From UKL13-3 sp040387195 (GTDB taxonomy: Bacteria > Bacteroidota > Bacteroidia > UKL13-3), in the NCBI GenBank assembly GCA_040387195.1, contig JAZKEF010000008.1:1-64000 (forward strand): a DNA stretch of 64,000 bases, read 5' to 3'. Position 1 is the stretch's first letter, and every line of letters starts with the position of its first letter. Position numbers and translations under genes: made by a program. This document shows positions 1-8,742 of this stretch, piece by piece. Below the pieces are notes generated by a model that did no database searches, was not told where the DNA came from, and saw only the letters and a program-made list of their open reading frames with translations.

Positions 1-230
1 TTTTTTGCCTACTGCCTACTTTCTTCCTTGCCTACTTCTTGCGGGATGTCCGTGGTCTGCAGTTGGTAGTCCGTGGTTTTTCGGATCTGTTTTTTGCCTA
101 CTGCCTACTTTCTTCCTTGCCTACTTCTTGCGGGATGTCCGTGGTCCGCAGTCGGTAGTCCGTGGTTTTTTCGGATCTGTTTTTTGCCTACTGCCTCCCG
201 ATAGCTATCGGGACTCTTCCTTGCCTACTT
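1..230. repeat. Tandem 89/90-bp repeat, about 2.5 copies, cut by the window edge
   Basis: Unit 1 (1-89) and unit 2 (90-179) differ by two substitutions and one extra T. A third unit starts at 180 and runs into the 3' end of the desaturase gene. The units consist of TGCCTACT-type words followed by a GTCCGTGG block. The third unit is interrupted at 197-212 by a palindrome and then resumes its CTTCCTTGCCTACTT part. The array begins at the window edge, so its full size is unknown. Such TGCC-rich strings are familiar in Bacteroidota intergenic regions; no coding role is apparent. Confidence 0.9.
196..213. repeat. Perfect 18-bp palindrome inserted in the third repeat unit
   Basis: TCCCGATAGCTATCGGGA is its own reverse complement. 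Against units 1 and 2 it sits after CTGCCT, where they continue with ACTTT, so it looks like a small insertion with loss of two bases. It lies 3' of the minus-strand desaturase gene and could form a cruciform or an RNA hairpin, but no T-run follows in the transcript direction. I recall CCCGATAGCTATCGGG as a recurrent Bacteroidota intergenic word; that is recollection, not a search. Confidence 0.75.
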
Positions 231-1346
231 GTAATCATCATTCCGGCCAAGTTTGATGAGCATGCGTACATGTCCCCTGAGAGCCTTGAAGAAAGAAGGC
301 TCCACATGATAAGGAATGCCAAACTCGGCAGTAACGGAACGTACTATAGGTGCAATGTTGCGGAAGTGTACATTACACACCCCGGTAAAAAGGTGATGTT
401 CGATCTGGTAATTAAGGCCGCCAATAAACCATGATACAATGCGGCTGTTGGGCGAGAAATCGGTAGTATTCACAATTTCATGTATTGCCCATGAGTCCTC
501 CATCATTTTATTACCATCCTCCACAACTGGAATGGCAAACCCCGAAGTTTCTACAATATGTGCCGGCTGAAAGATGCAGGAAAGAATTAGTCCCGCAGTA
601 ATATGCATCAGCAAAAACCCACCGATAAAATGGTACCAAGGTATTTCGAGCAACCATATCGGTAGGATCAGGATGTAAGTATAATAGAATAGTTTGTAGA
701 GGGTGATCCTGAAAAGGGCCATTTTCAGGGAAATCTTTTCCCGGATCAACAGGTTGTGTTGTTTAAAATGAATGGCTTGTACATAGTCTTTGGCCGTCAT
801 CCAATACAGGGTCATGATTGCATAAAAGAACCATGCATACAAGTATTGGTAACGGTGAAACCATTTTCGGGGTTGCCGTGGGGATAACCGCAGAATTCCC
901 ATTGTATCAATGTCTTCATCCAGTCCGCCAATATTGGTATAGGTATGGTGCAATACATTGTGCTGGATTCTCCATGTTACAGTATACCCGCCAATAACTT
1001 CCAGGATATGGCTGATAAAGTTGTTTATCTTTTTGTTCGGGGAATAGGTACCATGATTCGCATCATGCATAATGGAGGTACCAATACCCACCATTCCCAA
1101 ACCCATCATAAACCAAAATCCCATGAACACTAAAGTGTTTGATCCGGCAACGCCTGTTACCATTAGGGCGTAGGGTACAAAATACATGAGGAGCACCACT
1201 ACGGTTTTCAACCACATTTCCGCATTGGCATACGGAGAGATGTTATTGTTTTCAAAATATTCGTCTACCCGGTTTATGACGGTCTCAAAGAAACTGTCTT
1301 TTCCTTTGGGTGCAAAACGAACAAGATTTAATCGTTTGATAACCAT
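225..1346 (-). CDS. Membrane fatty acid desaturase (acyl-lipid/acyl-CoA type)
   Basis: A 373-residue integral membrane protein with the three histidine boxes of the fatty acid desaturase superfamily: HDANH (H94, H98), HNVLHH (H129, H133, H134) and QIEHH (Q314, H317, H318). These ligate the di-iron centre that introduces double bases into acyl chains, here presumably to tune membrane fluidity. The QxxHH third box is that of front-end and linoleoyl-CoA-type desaturases, but no cytochrome b5 domain is fused at the N-terminus. Hydrophobic stretches near residues 46-90 and 212-258 fit the usual four-helix layout. The gene is monocistronic. Its stop codon (complement of 225-227) and the preceding lysine codon lie inside the tandem repeat, so its natural C-terminus may have been replaced. 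Substrate and regiospecificity cannot be told from sequence. Confidence 0.9.
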   Translation of the reverse strand: MVIKRLNLVRFAPKGKDSFFETVINRVDEYFENNNISPYANAEMWLKTVVVLLMYFVPYALMVTGVAGSNTLVFMGFWFMMGLGMVGIGTSIMHDANHGTYSPNKKINNFISHILEVIGGYTVTWRIQHNVLHHTYTNIGGLDEDIDTMGILRLSPRQPRKWFHRYQYLYAWFFYAIMTLYWMTAKDYVQAIHFKQHNLLIREKISLKMALFRITLYKLFYYTYILILPIWLLEIPWYHFIGGFLLMHITAGLILSCIFQPAHIVETSGFAIPVVEDGNKMMEDSWAIHEIVNTTDFSPNSRIVSWFIGGLNYQIEHHLFTGVCNVHFRNIAPIVRSVTAEFGIPYHVEPSFFKALRGHVRMLIKLGRNDDYK

Positions 1347-1581
1347 TGATGGAATAGCAAAAAAATTGTGCCATTCGAGTGGCCGTAAATATTGAATTTT
1401 TTTCTTCCTTTAGTAAGAGGAAGTTTCGGAGAAGCTAATGAAAATGGCTGGTTAAGAAGGATAGCCATGGGATGAAAAAATTTCTACAAACTTTGGATAT
1501 AAATACACAGGGAAAGATTTGTGCCAAGTCTTTTGTGAGTGGACTATCGGGAAAATTGATGTGAGGCAATGGTTGCCCGCT

Positions 1582-1626
1582 GATCTCGCAGATGCCGCAG
1601 ATTTTTTCTGCGTAATTAGCGGGATC
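1582..1626. repeat. Imperfect inverted repeat in the 1347-1658 gap
   Basis: The 312-bp gap between the desaturase start and the protease stop holds no gene. Its one clear structure is two 20-nt arms matching at 15 positions around a short T loop; the core CGCAGA-TTTTT-TCTGCG at 1596-1612 is perfect. It lies just downstream of the minus-strand protease gene. No U tract follows in that direction, so it is more likely a dispersed palindromic repeat or a 3' stabilising hairpin than a standard terminator. The rest of the gap would contain the desaturase promoter, which I cannot place. Confidence 0.6.
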
Positions 1627-1658
1627 TGTGGGAGACCTAATACCTGAAGACTTTGTTG

Positions 1659-4600
1659 TTAGGGTTGTATCAGCAACTTTTCGGAGTGTACTTGTTTGCC
1701 GTTATCAAAAAAGTGGATGATGTAAAACCCACTTGGTATGTGTTGCAAGTCGATTGTTTCATCAGGCAACGAGTGTTGTTTTTGGTAAACCGATTTGCCA
1801 CTCAGGTTGCAGATGCTTACGTCCAATCCTTGTGCAACGGAATGGTGAATGTTTAGTTCAGTTGTTGCCGGGTTTGGATACAGTAGAATTTCAGTGTTGG
1901 TTTCAGCAAGTTGTACAGAGCGGGTTGCGGAGTATTCAAACTTCCCGTTAAAGTCAACTTGTTTGATGCGGTAGTATACTGTAGATGATGTAACCCCATC
2001 AGCAGCATCGGTAAAACGATAGTGGCTCGCGCTGTGTACCGTTCCGTTTCCTTTTACGGTTCCGCGCGCCTCCCAGTGTTGCAGTTCTTCACTGCGCTCT
2101 ATCACAAACAGGTTGTTATTGGTTTCACTTGCAGTTGCCCAATTCAACTCTACGTTTTTAGGAGCATTGAATACCGCTTCAAACGAAAGCCATTTCACCG
2201 GCAAGGTAGCACCTGCTCCGGTTAAGTATGGAAGCGGCTGGTACATGTTCACTCCGTTGTCAACGCTCACCTCCACTATTGCAAAATGATAATTGGTGTA
2301 GATGGATAATCCGGTTACAACAGTTGTATTTGCTGAGCCCCGGTATACTATAAAACTTCCATCGGCCAGTGGTGTTCCGGTTCCGTATTGTGTGTTTGCA
2401 GGGTATGTATTGTTATCGATCAAGGTGGTGCTTACCGCATTAGTCGCTTTTGCAATTACCATCCGTTCCTGTCCGTTTCCATTCACCCATGTAAGTCGCA
2501 TGTGGGTTCCGGCTATTTGCGAAAATTGCAGATTGTTTGCATACACAGTTGGAGTGGATGATGTAACGGTTACGGGTTTCTGAACAGAATCGCTGCAACC
2601 TGCAGCAGTGTTTACTTTCAGTTTTATAGTATATGAACCGATGGTAATGTAACTTTTGGTTACGGGATTGGTAGTACCGGTGTTCCCATCTCCATATGTC
2701 CAGGTTCTGCTTGCTCCACCCGAGGTAGTATCCGTTAATAAAAAGGCATTTGTATTGCGCGGTTGGGTGGTGTTGTTAATGGTAAACCCAACTTTGGGTT
2801 TAGGGTTTACCAACACAGTATGCTGGTAATTTGCGGAGCATCCCGATGTTGGATCTGTTGCTGTAACCGTATAAGATGTATTGGCGGTAATGGCCGCTAC
2901 GTTTACACTGGCACCGGTTGTATTGGTAAGAAATGTTGAAGGAGTCCATACAATATTGGCAGCTGCAAGTGCAGGTAAACTAAATGAGTATAACCGTCCG
3001 TATGCAGGGGGTGTGGTATTCGAATTGTTGGCAGTTGAGGCACTTTGGGTATTAGAGCTGAAGGTAATGCTGCGGTATGTTGTTGCATTCACGGTAATTC
3101 CGGATGAAGCGGTAGCGGTTGTTGTTGGACCCATAGCCCCATACCTGAATTCAATTTTATTGGTGGTTTCATATAACCACAATTGAAAAGTAGAATTAGC
3201 AGCTCCGGTTAAATTGTAGGGGATGGTTACAAACCACGAAACAATAAAAATACGGTTGGGTGCTACTCCCATTTCAAGGGTTTGCACATAGCCGTTGGTA
3301 CCTGTAGATATGTTATCCCAATACGGATAAATTTTTGGAATATTGGTAGTAGATGTTACAGCATTTGAACTTTGTGCGGTACCGGCTGTGCTTCCCAGTT
3401 TCACCCATCCATCGGGCGAAATTACACATTGCGTATAATCCGTTTGGTTCAGGTTAAAGGTAAACCCAATATTGATGGGTGTTGTTGGTGCATCATCATT
3501 GTTGGAGAAAAGTACCGTTGTAGCTCCCAGCATTGGATCCGGGGCTCCCGTGGATGCATTGGTAACAAATGTATAATTGGCCAACGGAGATTTGGTGAGT
3601 TGGGCAACAGTGTTGAGTACTAGATTAGTTCCACTGCAAACAGAAGGTACTGATTGTGTAACAGGATCAACTGTAATAGGAGGTAAAATAACAGTTGTTG
3701 GAATGGTGTAGGTTGCTGCTAGGGAACGTTCACCGATGGCACCCACGGTATTGTTGCGTGCAATCACCGCAAACCAATAGGTCTGTCCGGGAGTTAATCC
3801 GGTAACATTTGCAAAGAGCACATTGCCGGCATGCAACAGCGTATCCCAGTCTCCGGTAACAGCATTTAAATTGACAATATCATAATGGGTGGCTCCTGTT
3901 ACGGCAGGCCACATCACTTTTACATCGCCCGTAGCACAACCGGTGGTAAAGCTGATAGTGCCGGGTGTATTGATAATACTGAACGGAGCATCCGAAACAT
4001 CGGAATACACTCCGCTTGAAACCTTAACCAATACACTTGCTCCGTTTAGCGATGGAGCGGTCCATGCGTATTGTTTAACTGTAGATGCAAGCGTAGTTGA
4101 AATATTGGTCCAGCTGCTGCCTCCGTTGGTTGAGTATTGTAATGTTTGGGTACCCGTAATACCGGCATTGTCCCAATGAATTGTTGTTGCAACTCCAGGT
4201 AAGAGGTGTTCATTTCCGTTCGGAAAGGTGAGGGTCATATAAGGGGTTTCGGTATCCCAGGTTACTGCATATTGTTGCGTACCCAACGGAATTACAAAAC
4301 CACTTACCTCAATGGTGTAAGTACCGGCAATGGGGTTGTTGATGGTAATCTGTTCTGTATTGTTTTTGCGGTCCAATCCCAATGTAGCAATAGTTGCAGG
4401 AGTTGCCGGGTTCAGGATCCATGGCAATACCGGATTACCATTCGGGTCGCGTAGCACCAGGTCGAGATCGTTCACGAGAGCAGGGTTTGCATTTGCCAGC
4501 GCAGGAACATCGGTCCAGCATAAAGTAACCTTAATGCTGGTAGCTCCTGCAGCAACCACAACAGGGTGGTAACCCACAGCGCCTTGCCATACACTACTCA

Positions 4601-6128
4601 CCGCATAATTGGTGTTCTCCAGTGATTTTACCGCCTTCAGTCCGTTAAGCACACCGTACCCAAACTTGTAATCAGGACCGGCATTGCCCACATCTTTTGC
4701 AGTATTGCAGATCACCGCTTTGATAAGTGATGCAGGAGGATTAAGGCCTGCATTCAGTTGCCTGTAACGTTCGTAGAGTTGTGCCGAAACCCCTGTTACG
4801 ATAGGTGTAGCCATGGAAGTTCCGGAGTATCCCCCCATGTAAGCATTGTTTGGAAAGGTGGAATAGATATCGGTTCCGAGTGCGCTTATTTCGGGTTTTA
4901 TCCTGCCATCTGCTACGGGGCCCATGCTGCTTGAGCTGCTGAGTGCCTCAGTAGAAGTGATGTTGGCAACTACCAATGTGTTTTTTGCAGCCTTGCCGGT
5001 TGTGGTTCCCCATCCTCCTGTACATACTGCCTGTGAATTACCGGCCGAGTGGAGGTGCAAAAAGTACGGATTACCGGCAATATTAATATCCTGTTCGCGG
5101 CTGTTTAAATTGTATGGATCCTTGCTGGTGCAGTTCACAAATGCATCACCAAACCCCCAGGAGTGTTGCGATAATACAATCTGATGGGTTGTGATGGAGG
5201 TGCCGATTTCCGAGTTCACCGAACCATTATAATCGTATCCGTAAATGAGTGCCTTGGATGCCATGCCTCTTGCTTTTGGATCAATATTACCTGCTCCTGC
5301 CATGGTTCCGCTCACATGCGTTCCATGGTCGGAAGCAACTCCGGGTTCTACTACCGTTAACCGTCCCATAAAGTCAAGATGCGGACCTACCACACCACCA
5401 TCCCAAATCCCGATGCGCACATCTTTTCCGGTGAGGTTTCTGATTCCATCGCTTAAGATATTGGAACGGTGTAATGCCCGGCCGGGTAAATTTTCGGGAC
5501 TCACTTTTGGCAATGTCGGTTCCATCCATAAAATGAATGGAAGGCTTGCTATGGCTGATACTGATTTTACCGGAACACGCAGGGTTATTTTATGCAATGC
5601 AGGTTCGTTGTTAAGGAGTATAATTTCTTTATTGTTAATGGTTGCAACCAGGTTTTCGGAAGGGATATTTTCAAAGAGTTCGGCAATAATATCAACTGTT
5701 TCGGCAGACGACCGTGCCCATTCGGGAATTTCACCTGCATACAAAGCCACACTCATTTTATGCATCGGTTTTAGCTGAAACATTCCGCTAACACCTGCCT
5801 GGGTAGCTATGCTAAGGTCAAACGTTTTAGGTATACTAACTACATATGCGTTGTTGGGGATATAACCCACAAAGGTGATTCCGTTGCCGATAAGCTTGTT
5901 TTGGATTTCAGGAGTTGGGATGGTTGCAAACTGCAACACCCCAAACCACTTGCCACCCGATTGTTGGGAGGTAAAAAGCTGAGGATTGCTGATATAATCC
6001 GCTATAGTAGTTTCAGAAACATATGGGCCCGATTTAAACAAGATTGGTTGGGGTGATTGTTGCGCATTTATTGTTAGGATAGATACAAAACATAAGACCA
6101 ATAGGGCAAGCAATTTTCTTAAATTCAT
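1659..6128 (-). CDS. Secreted S8 (subtilisin-like) serine protease with T9SS sorting domain
   Basis: A 1489-residue exported protease. An N-terminal signal peptide ends near residue 22 (NAQ). The peptidase S8 triad is intact: D243 in GIWDGG, H268 in DHGTHVSG, oxyanion N364 in SAGNS and S438 in GTSMATP. Behind the catalytic domain follow a beta-sandwich of P/CUB type, Ig-like and fibronectin III-like segments, a PKD-like domain (TWTYGDGN), a second FN3-like stretch, and the linker LPVKWLSFEA with its YYRIKQVDFNG ending that often precedes sorting domains. The last roughly 75 residues, starting at LLYPNPATTEL, are a T9SS type A sorting domain for passage through the outer membrane and surface attachment. 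The protein is therefore probably a cell-surface or secreted endopeptidase for nutrient protein or prey. Transcribed alone, divergent from the VOC gene. Confidence 0.95.
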   Translation of the reverse strand: MNLRKLLALLVLCFVSILTINAQQSPQPILFKSGPYVSETTIADYISNPQLFTSQQSGGKWFGVLQFATIPTPEIQNKLIGNGITFVGYIPNNAYVVSIPKTFDLSIATQAGVSGMFQLKPMHKMSVALYAGEIPEWARSSAETVDIIAELFENIPSENLVATINNKEIILLNNEPALHKITLRVPVKSVSAIASLPFILWMEPTLPKVSPENLPGRALHRSNILSDGIRNLTGKDVRIGIWDGGVVGPHLDFMGRLTVVEPGVASDHGTHVSGTMAGAGNIDPKARGMASKALIYGYDYNGSVNSEIGTSITTHQIVLSQHSWGFGDAFVNCTSKDPYNLNSREQDINIAGNPYFLHLHSAGNSQAVCTGGWGTTTGKAAKNTLVVANITSTEALSSSSSMGPVADGRIKPEISALGTDIYSTFPNNAYMGGYSGTSMATPIVTGVSAQLYERYRQLNAGLNPPASLIKAVICNTAKDVGNAGPDYKFGYGVLNGLKAVKSLENTNYAVSSVWQGAVGYHPVVVAAGATSIKVTLCWTDVPALANANPALVNDLDLVLRDPNGNPVLPWILNPATPATIATLGLDRKNNTEQITINNPIAGTYTIEVSGFVIPLGTQQYAVTWDTETPYMTLTFPNGNEHLLPGVATTIHWDNAGITGTQTLQYSTNGGSSWTNISTTLASTVKQYAWTAPSLNGASVLVKVSSGVYSDVSDAPFSIINTPGTISFTTGCATGDVKVMWPAVTGATHYDIVNLNAVTGDWDTLLHAGNVLFANVTGLTPGQTYWFAVIARNNTVGAIGERSLAATYTIPTTVILPPITVDPVTQSVPSVCSGTNLVLNTVAQLTKSPLANYTFVTNASTGAPDPMLGATTVLFSNNDDAPTTPINIGFTFNLNQTDYTQCVISPDGWVKLGSTAGTAQSSNAVTSTTNIPKIYPYWDNISTGTNGYVQTLEMGVAPNRIFIVSWFVTIPYNLTGAANSTFQLWLYETTNKIEFRYGAMGPTTTATASSGITVNATTYRSITFSSNTQSASTANNSNTTPPAYGRLYSFSLPALAAANIVWTPSTFLTNTTGASVNVAAITANTSYTVTATDPTSGCSANYQHTVLVNPKPKVGFTINNTTQPRNTNAFLLTDTTSGGASRTWTYGDGNTGTTNPVTKSYITIGSYTIKLKVNTAAGCSDSVQKPVTVTSSTPTVYANNLQFSQIAGTHMRLTWVNGNGQERMVIAKATNAVSTTLIDNNTYPANTQYGTGTPLADGSFIVYRGSANTTVVTGLSIYTNYHFAIVEVSVDNGVNMYQPLPYLTGAGATLPVKWLSFEAVFNAPKNVELNWATASETNNNLFVIERSEELQHWEARGTVKGNGTVHSASHYRFTDAADGVTSSTVYYRIKQVDFNGKFEYSATRSVQLAETNTEILLYPNPATTELNIHHSVAQGLDVSICNLSGKSVYQKQHSLPDETIDLQHIPSGFYIIHFFDNGKQVHSEKLLIQP

Positions 6129-6218
6129 CAGAGGTTAATTTGACCTCAAATAAACGGAATAATTATGATAATTCCTTGTTGATTAGTGGAGTATGGTAGA
6201 ATGTCATATTACTGCATA

Positions 6219-6309
6219 ACGGAGGACGAGGAAGGTAAACCCTCCGTCACCAATACTCCGGGTTGAACCTGGAACTGTTCAATTTGAGCTCTATGCTTCA
6301 AGTAAGCAT
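6219..6309. other. Run of inverted repeats in the divergent protease/VOC gap
   Basis: The gap 6129-6383 holds three short inverted repeats in a row: ACGGAGG/CCTCCGT at 6219-6225 and 6241-6247; CCGGGTTGAACCTGG at 6258-6272 (one G-T wobble); and ATGCTT/AAGCAT at 6293-6309. Since both flanking genes start outward from here, the region must contain two promoters. The repeats could be operator sites or leader hairpins of the VOC mRNA. No known riboswitch fold is recognised. Confidence 0.4.
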
Positions 6310-6383
6310 GTTCTCGATAAACTCGAACTGACATTCTTTTGGCACAATTTTTTGAAACATTAGGGTATAAAATTCACCACCTC

Positions 6384-7328
6384 ATGCAAAAGATCATCCC
6401 ACATTTATGGTTCGACACACAAGCTGTTGAAGCAGCTGCGTTTTATACATCCGTATTTCCGCATTCTAAAGTTACCCATAAGAGCATCATTCGCAATACC
6501 CCTTCAGGAGATTGCGACATCGTAAGCTTTGAACTTTGGAACAAAGAGTTTATGGCTATCAGTGCCGGTCCGCTTTTTACGTTTAACCCTTCAATTTCCT
6601 TTATGGTCAATTTTGACCCGCTGCTGTTTGGTACTTCGGTTGATAAACACACTGATGCCTTAAAAGCATTGGATGATACATGGGACAAATTGCTGGAAGG
6701 CGGTAAGGTATTAATGGAGTTAGGGGAGTATCCGTTCAGCAAACGGTATGGCTGGCTGCAGGATAAATTCGGGGTATCATGGCAACTGATCTATACTGAT
6801 CCCATGGAGGAATCGCGACCATCCATTATTCCGTCATTAATGTTCACCGGTAACAGATGCGGGAAGGCAGAAGAAGCAAGAGCGTTTTACCTTTCGGTTT
6901 TTAAGAATTCTCAACCGGGAAGCATACATAAATATACGGAAGGAATGGAGCCTGATAAAGAAGGTACGGTTATGTTTAGCGATTTCAGGTTGGTGGATAC
7001 CTGGTTTGCGGTAATGGACAGCGCTCACGAACATGGTTTCGATTTTAATGAATCCATTTCGTTTATGATTACCTGCAATGATCAGGAGGAGATTGACTAT
7101 TACTGGGAAAAACTTTCAGCAGTACCCGAAGCAGAACAATGCGGATGGCTCAAGGATAAATACGGAGTGTCGTGGCAAATTACTTCAGCCGAAATGGAAT
7201 GGATGATGCAAACAGGCACGCAGGAACAAATAGACCGCATTACGGAGGCTTTTCTTCCGATGAAAAAAATAGAAATAGCAAAAGTAAAAAAAGCATTTAA
7301 GCTTCCGGAGTTAACGGAGCTTATTTGA
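6384..7328 (+). CDS. VOC superfamily protein with two PhnB/3-dmu-9_3-mt-like domains
   Basis: A 314-residue soluble protein made of two related halves. Each begins with a beta strand leading to an AxAFY-like helix (AVEAAAFYTSVF; EEARAFYLSVF) and ends with a GW(L)(Q/K)DKxGVSWQ motif (about residues 115-130 and 262-276). This is the signature of the PhnB-like branch of the vicinal oxygen chelate fold, named after a methyltransferase activity that most members probably lack. The molecular role is unknown. I chose the ATG at 6384 because the open frame upstream starts only with a TTG at 6339 and homologous sequence begins at MQKIIPHLWF. It stands 21 nt before the M23 lipoprotein gene and may be co-transcribed with it. 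Confidence 0.88.
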   Translation: MQKIIPHLWFDTQAVEAAAFYTSVFPHSKVTHKSIIRNTPSGDCDIVSFELWNKEFMAISAGPLFTFNPSISFMVNFDPLLFGTSVDKHTDALKALDDTWDKLLEGGKVLMELGEYPFSKRYGWLQDKFGVSWQLIYTDPMEESRPSIIPSLMFTGNRCGKAEEARAFYLSVFKNSQPGSIHKYTEGMEPDKEGTVMFSDFRLVDTWFAVMDSAHEHGFDFNESISFMITCNDQEEIDYYWEKLSAVPEAEQCGWLKDKYGVSWQITSAEMEWMMQTGTQEQIDRITEAFLPMKKIEIAKVKKAFKLPELTELI

Positions 7329-7349
7329 TAAAGTTAACACTTCCACGAA

Positions 7350-8645
7350 TTGAGAACAATTGTCCCCATATTGAGCATTATACTGCTATCTGCTTGCACA
7401 GGAATAAACATGTTTGGAACAAAAAATCCGCACGGGGCTTACGCTAACAAACTCAAACAGGCAGGACTTGCAGATGCTGTTTTAGCCAAACGCTGGTTTA
7501 CAGCAGCGGAACGAAGTCTTTCGGATTCAACAGTTGTTGCGTTGCCCTATCGTATGGTGGGTTATTTTGCAGCCGACCGTCCGGAGGCTATTGGAATCCG
7601 TTTCGAGCCTAAACGTGGACAAAAGGTGCGCATTGCACTTGAAGTAAGACCGGCCTCGGGTGCGAAGCTTTTTGCAGAGTTGTGGCGGGTGAAAGGCGAC
7701 AATTTGAAACTGCTTGCGGTAATTGATTCGACAGGCGAAATGATGTATGAGCAGGAAAACAACGATGCATTATTATTACGCCTGCAGCCGGAATTATTGG
7801 TATCTGTATCGTATGTGGTCTCCATCTTTGCAGCACCATCTTTGGCTTTTCCTGTTCCGGGTAATACAGGCACACAGATAGGTAGTTTCTGGGGAGAGGC
7901 GCGCGACTCAGGTAAACGTAAACATGAGGGCATTGATATTTTTGATAGATTCAGGACACCCGTAGTTGCTGTAGCAGACGGACGTGTTACGCGTGTGAAT
8001 GAAAACAAGCTTGGAGGGAAAACAGTATGGCTCAATCCGGATGGAAAACCCTATATGTTGTATTATGCCCACCTCGACTCTCAAATGGTTTCTGCAATGC
8101 AAACAGTAAAGCAAGGTGATACACTGGGTCTGATGGGCAATACAGGTAACGCCCGCTATACACCAACCCACCTTCATTTCGGCATATATGAAAACGGAGC
8201 AGTGGATCCTCTTCCGTTTGTGCAACAGGTAAAAACCACTCCTCCCCGATTAACAGGAGATACCAACCGGCTTGGCAATATGGTTCGCACAACGATGTCT
8301 GCTTTCCTCTTGTCATCCCCGCAGCAAAAGGTGGGCGGTATAAAACTTCCATTACATACGCCATTACGGTTGCGGGCAGCCACAGGCAGTTATTATGTTG
8401 CAGAACTTCCAGATGAAACACGAGGCTTCGTTGCTGTAAATGCCATTGAGCGTTTGCCGGCCTCTGTTAAAATACAAAACCTGCAAACGGATACAGAGTT
8501 ATTATCAGCACCCGATACATTGGAAGCGGTATTGGTAAACATGAAGGCTTCTTCGCAGGTTGAAATTTACGGAATGTATAAAGACATGCTTTACGTAAAG
8601 TACAATGGGAATTTTGGCTGGGTAAAAAATAATACCAGAGAGTAA
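7350..8645 (+). CDS. M23-family metallopeptidase lipoprotein with SH3-like tail
   Basis: A 431-residue envelope protein. It has a short lipoprotein signal with lipobox LSAC (C16), a beta-rich N-terminal domain (about 60-165), an M23/LytM peptidase domain (about 175-290), and two SH3-like segments (about 335-375 and 395-430). Zinc ligands H192, D196 (HEGID) and H276, plus H241 and H274 (THLHFG), are present, so it should be an active zinc endopeptidase cutting peptidoglycan cross-links. The start is a TTG: an in-frame TAA lies only 12 nt upstream, and any later start would lose the lipobox. Cell wall maturation or turnover at the outer membrane is the likely job. Probably in one transcript with the VOC gene. 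Confidence 0.9.
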   Translation: MRTIVPILSIILLSACTGINMFGTKNPHGAYANKLKQAGLADAVLAKRWFTAAERSLSDSTVVALPYRMVGYFAADRPEAIGIRFEPKRGQKVRIALEVRPASGAKLFAELWRVKGDNLKLLAVIDSTGEMMYEQENNDALLLRLQPELLVSVSYVVSIFAAPSLAFPVPGNTGTQIGSFWGEARDSGKRKHEGIDIFDRFRTPVVAVADGRVTRVNENKLGGKTVWLNPDGKPYMLYYAHLDSQMVSAMQTVKQGDTLGLMGNTGNARYTPTHLHFGIYENGAVDPLPFVQQVKTTPPRLTGDTNRLGNMVRTTMSAFLLSSPQQKVGGIKLPLHTPLRLRAATGSYYVAELPDETRGFVAVNAIERLPASVKIQNLQTDTELLSAPDTLEAVLVNMKASSQVEIYGMYKDMLYVKYNGNFGWVKNNTRE

Positions 8646-8660
8646 CAGACTACACAAGCA

Positions 8661-8714
8661 ATGAACATTCCGGAGGTCTTGCTTCTCCCGCTTACAGCGG
8701 AATCAGCATGACAT
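8661..8714. repeat. Dispersed-repeat-like intergenic sequence with small hairpin
   Basis: The 97-bp gap between the convergent M23 and nth genes contains CCGC-TTACA-GCGG (8688-8700) followed by AATCAGCATGACA. I recall this word order from intergenic repeats of Bacteroidota; a genome search would be needed to prove copies. No T-run follows the stem, so it is a poor intrinsic terminator. Confidence 0.35.
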
Positions 8715-8742
8715 GAGACATAATTAACAGTATTCAACAAAC

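Noticed and set aside
1..230. CRISPR-like array at the left edge
   Set aside because: The units are 89-90 bp direct tandem copies without unique spacers, and no cas genes are near.
5245..5778. 177-codon open frame opposite the S8 protease gene
   Set aside because: It is antisense to conserved protease sequence with intact catalytic residues and has no recognisable domain; composition follows the opposite gene.
6205..6270. Short coding-like stretch in the protease/VOC gap
   Set aside because: An ATG at about 6201 opens some 20 codons with an early TGA and no similarity; more likely part of the inverted-repeat region.
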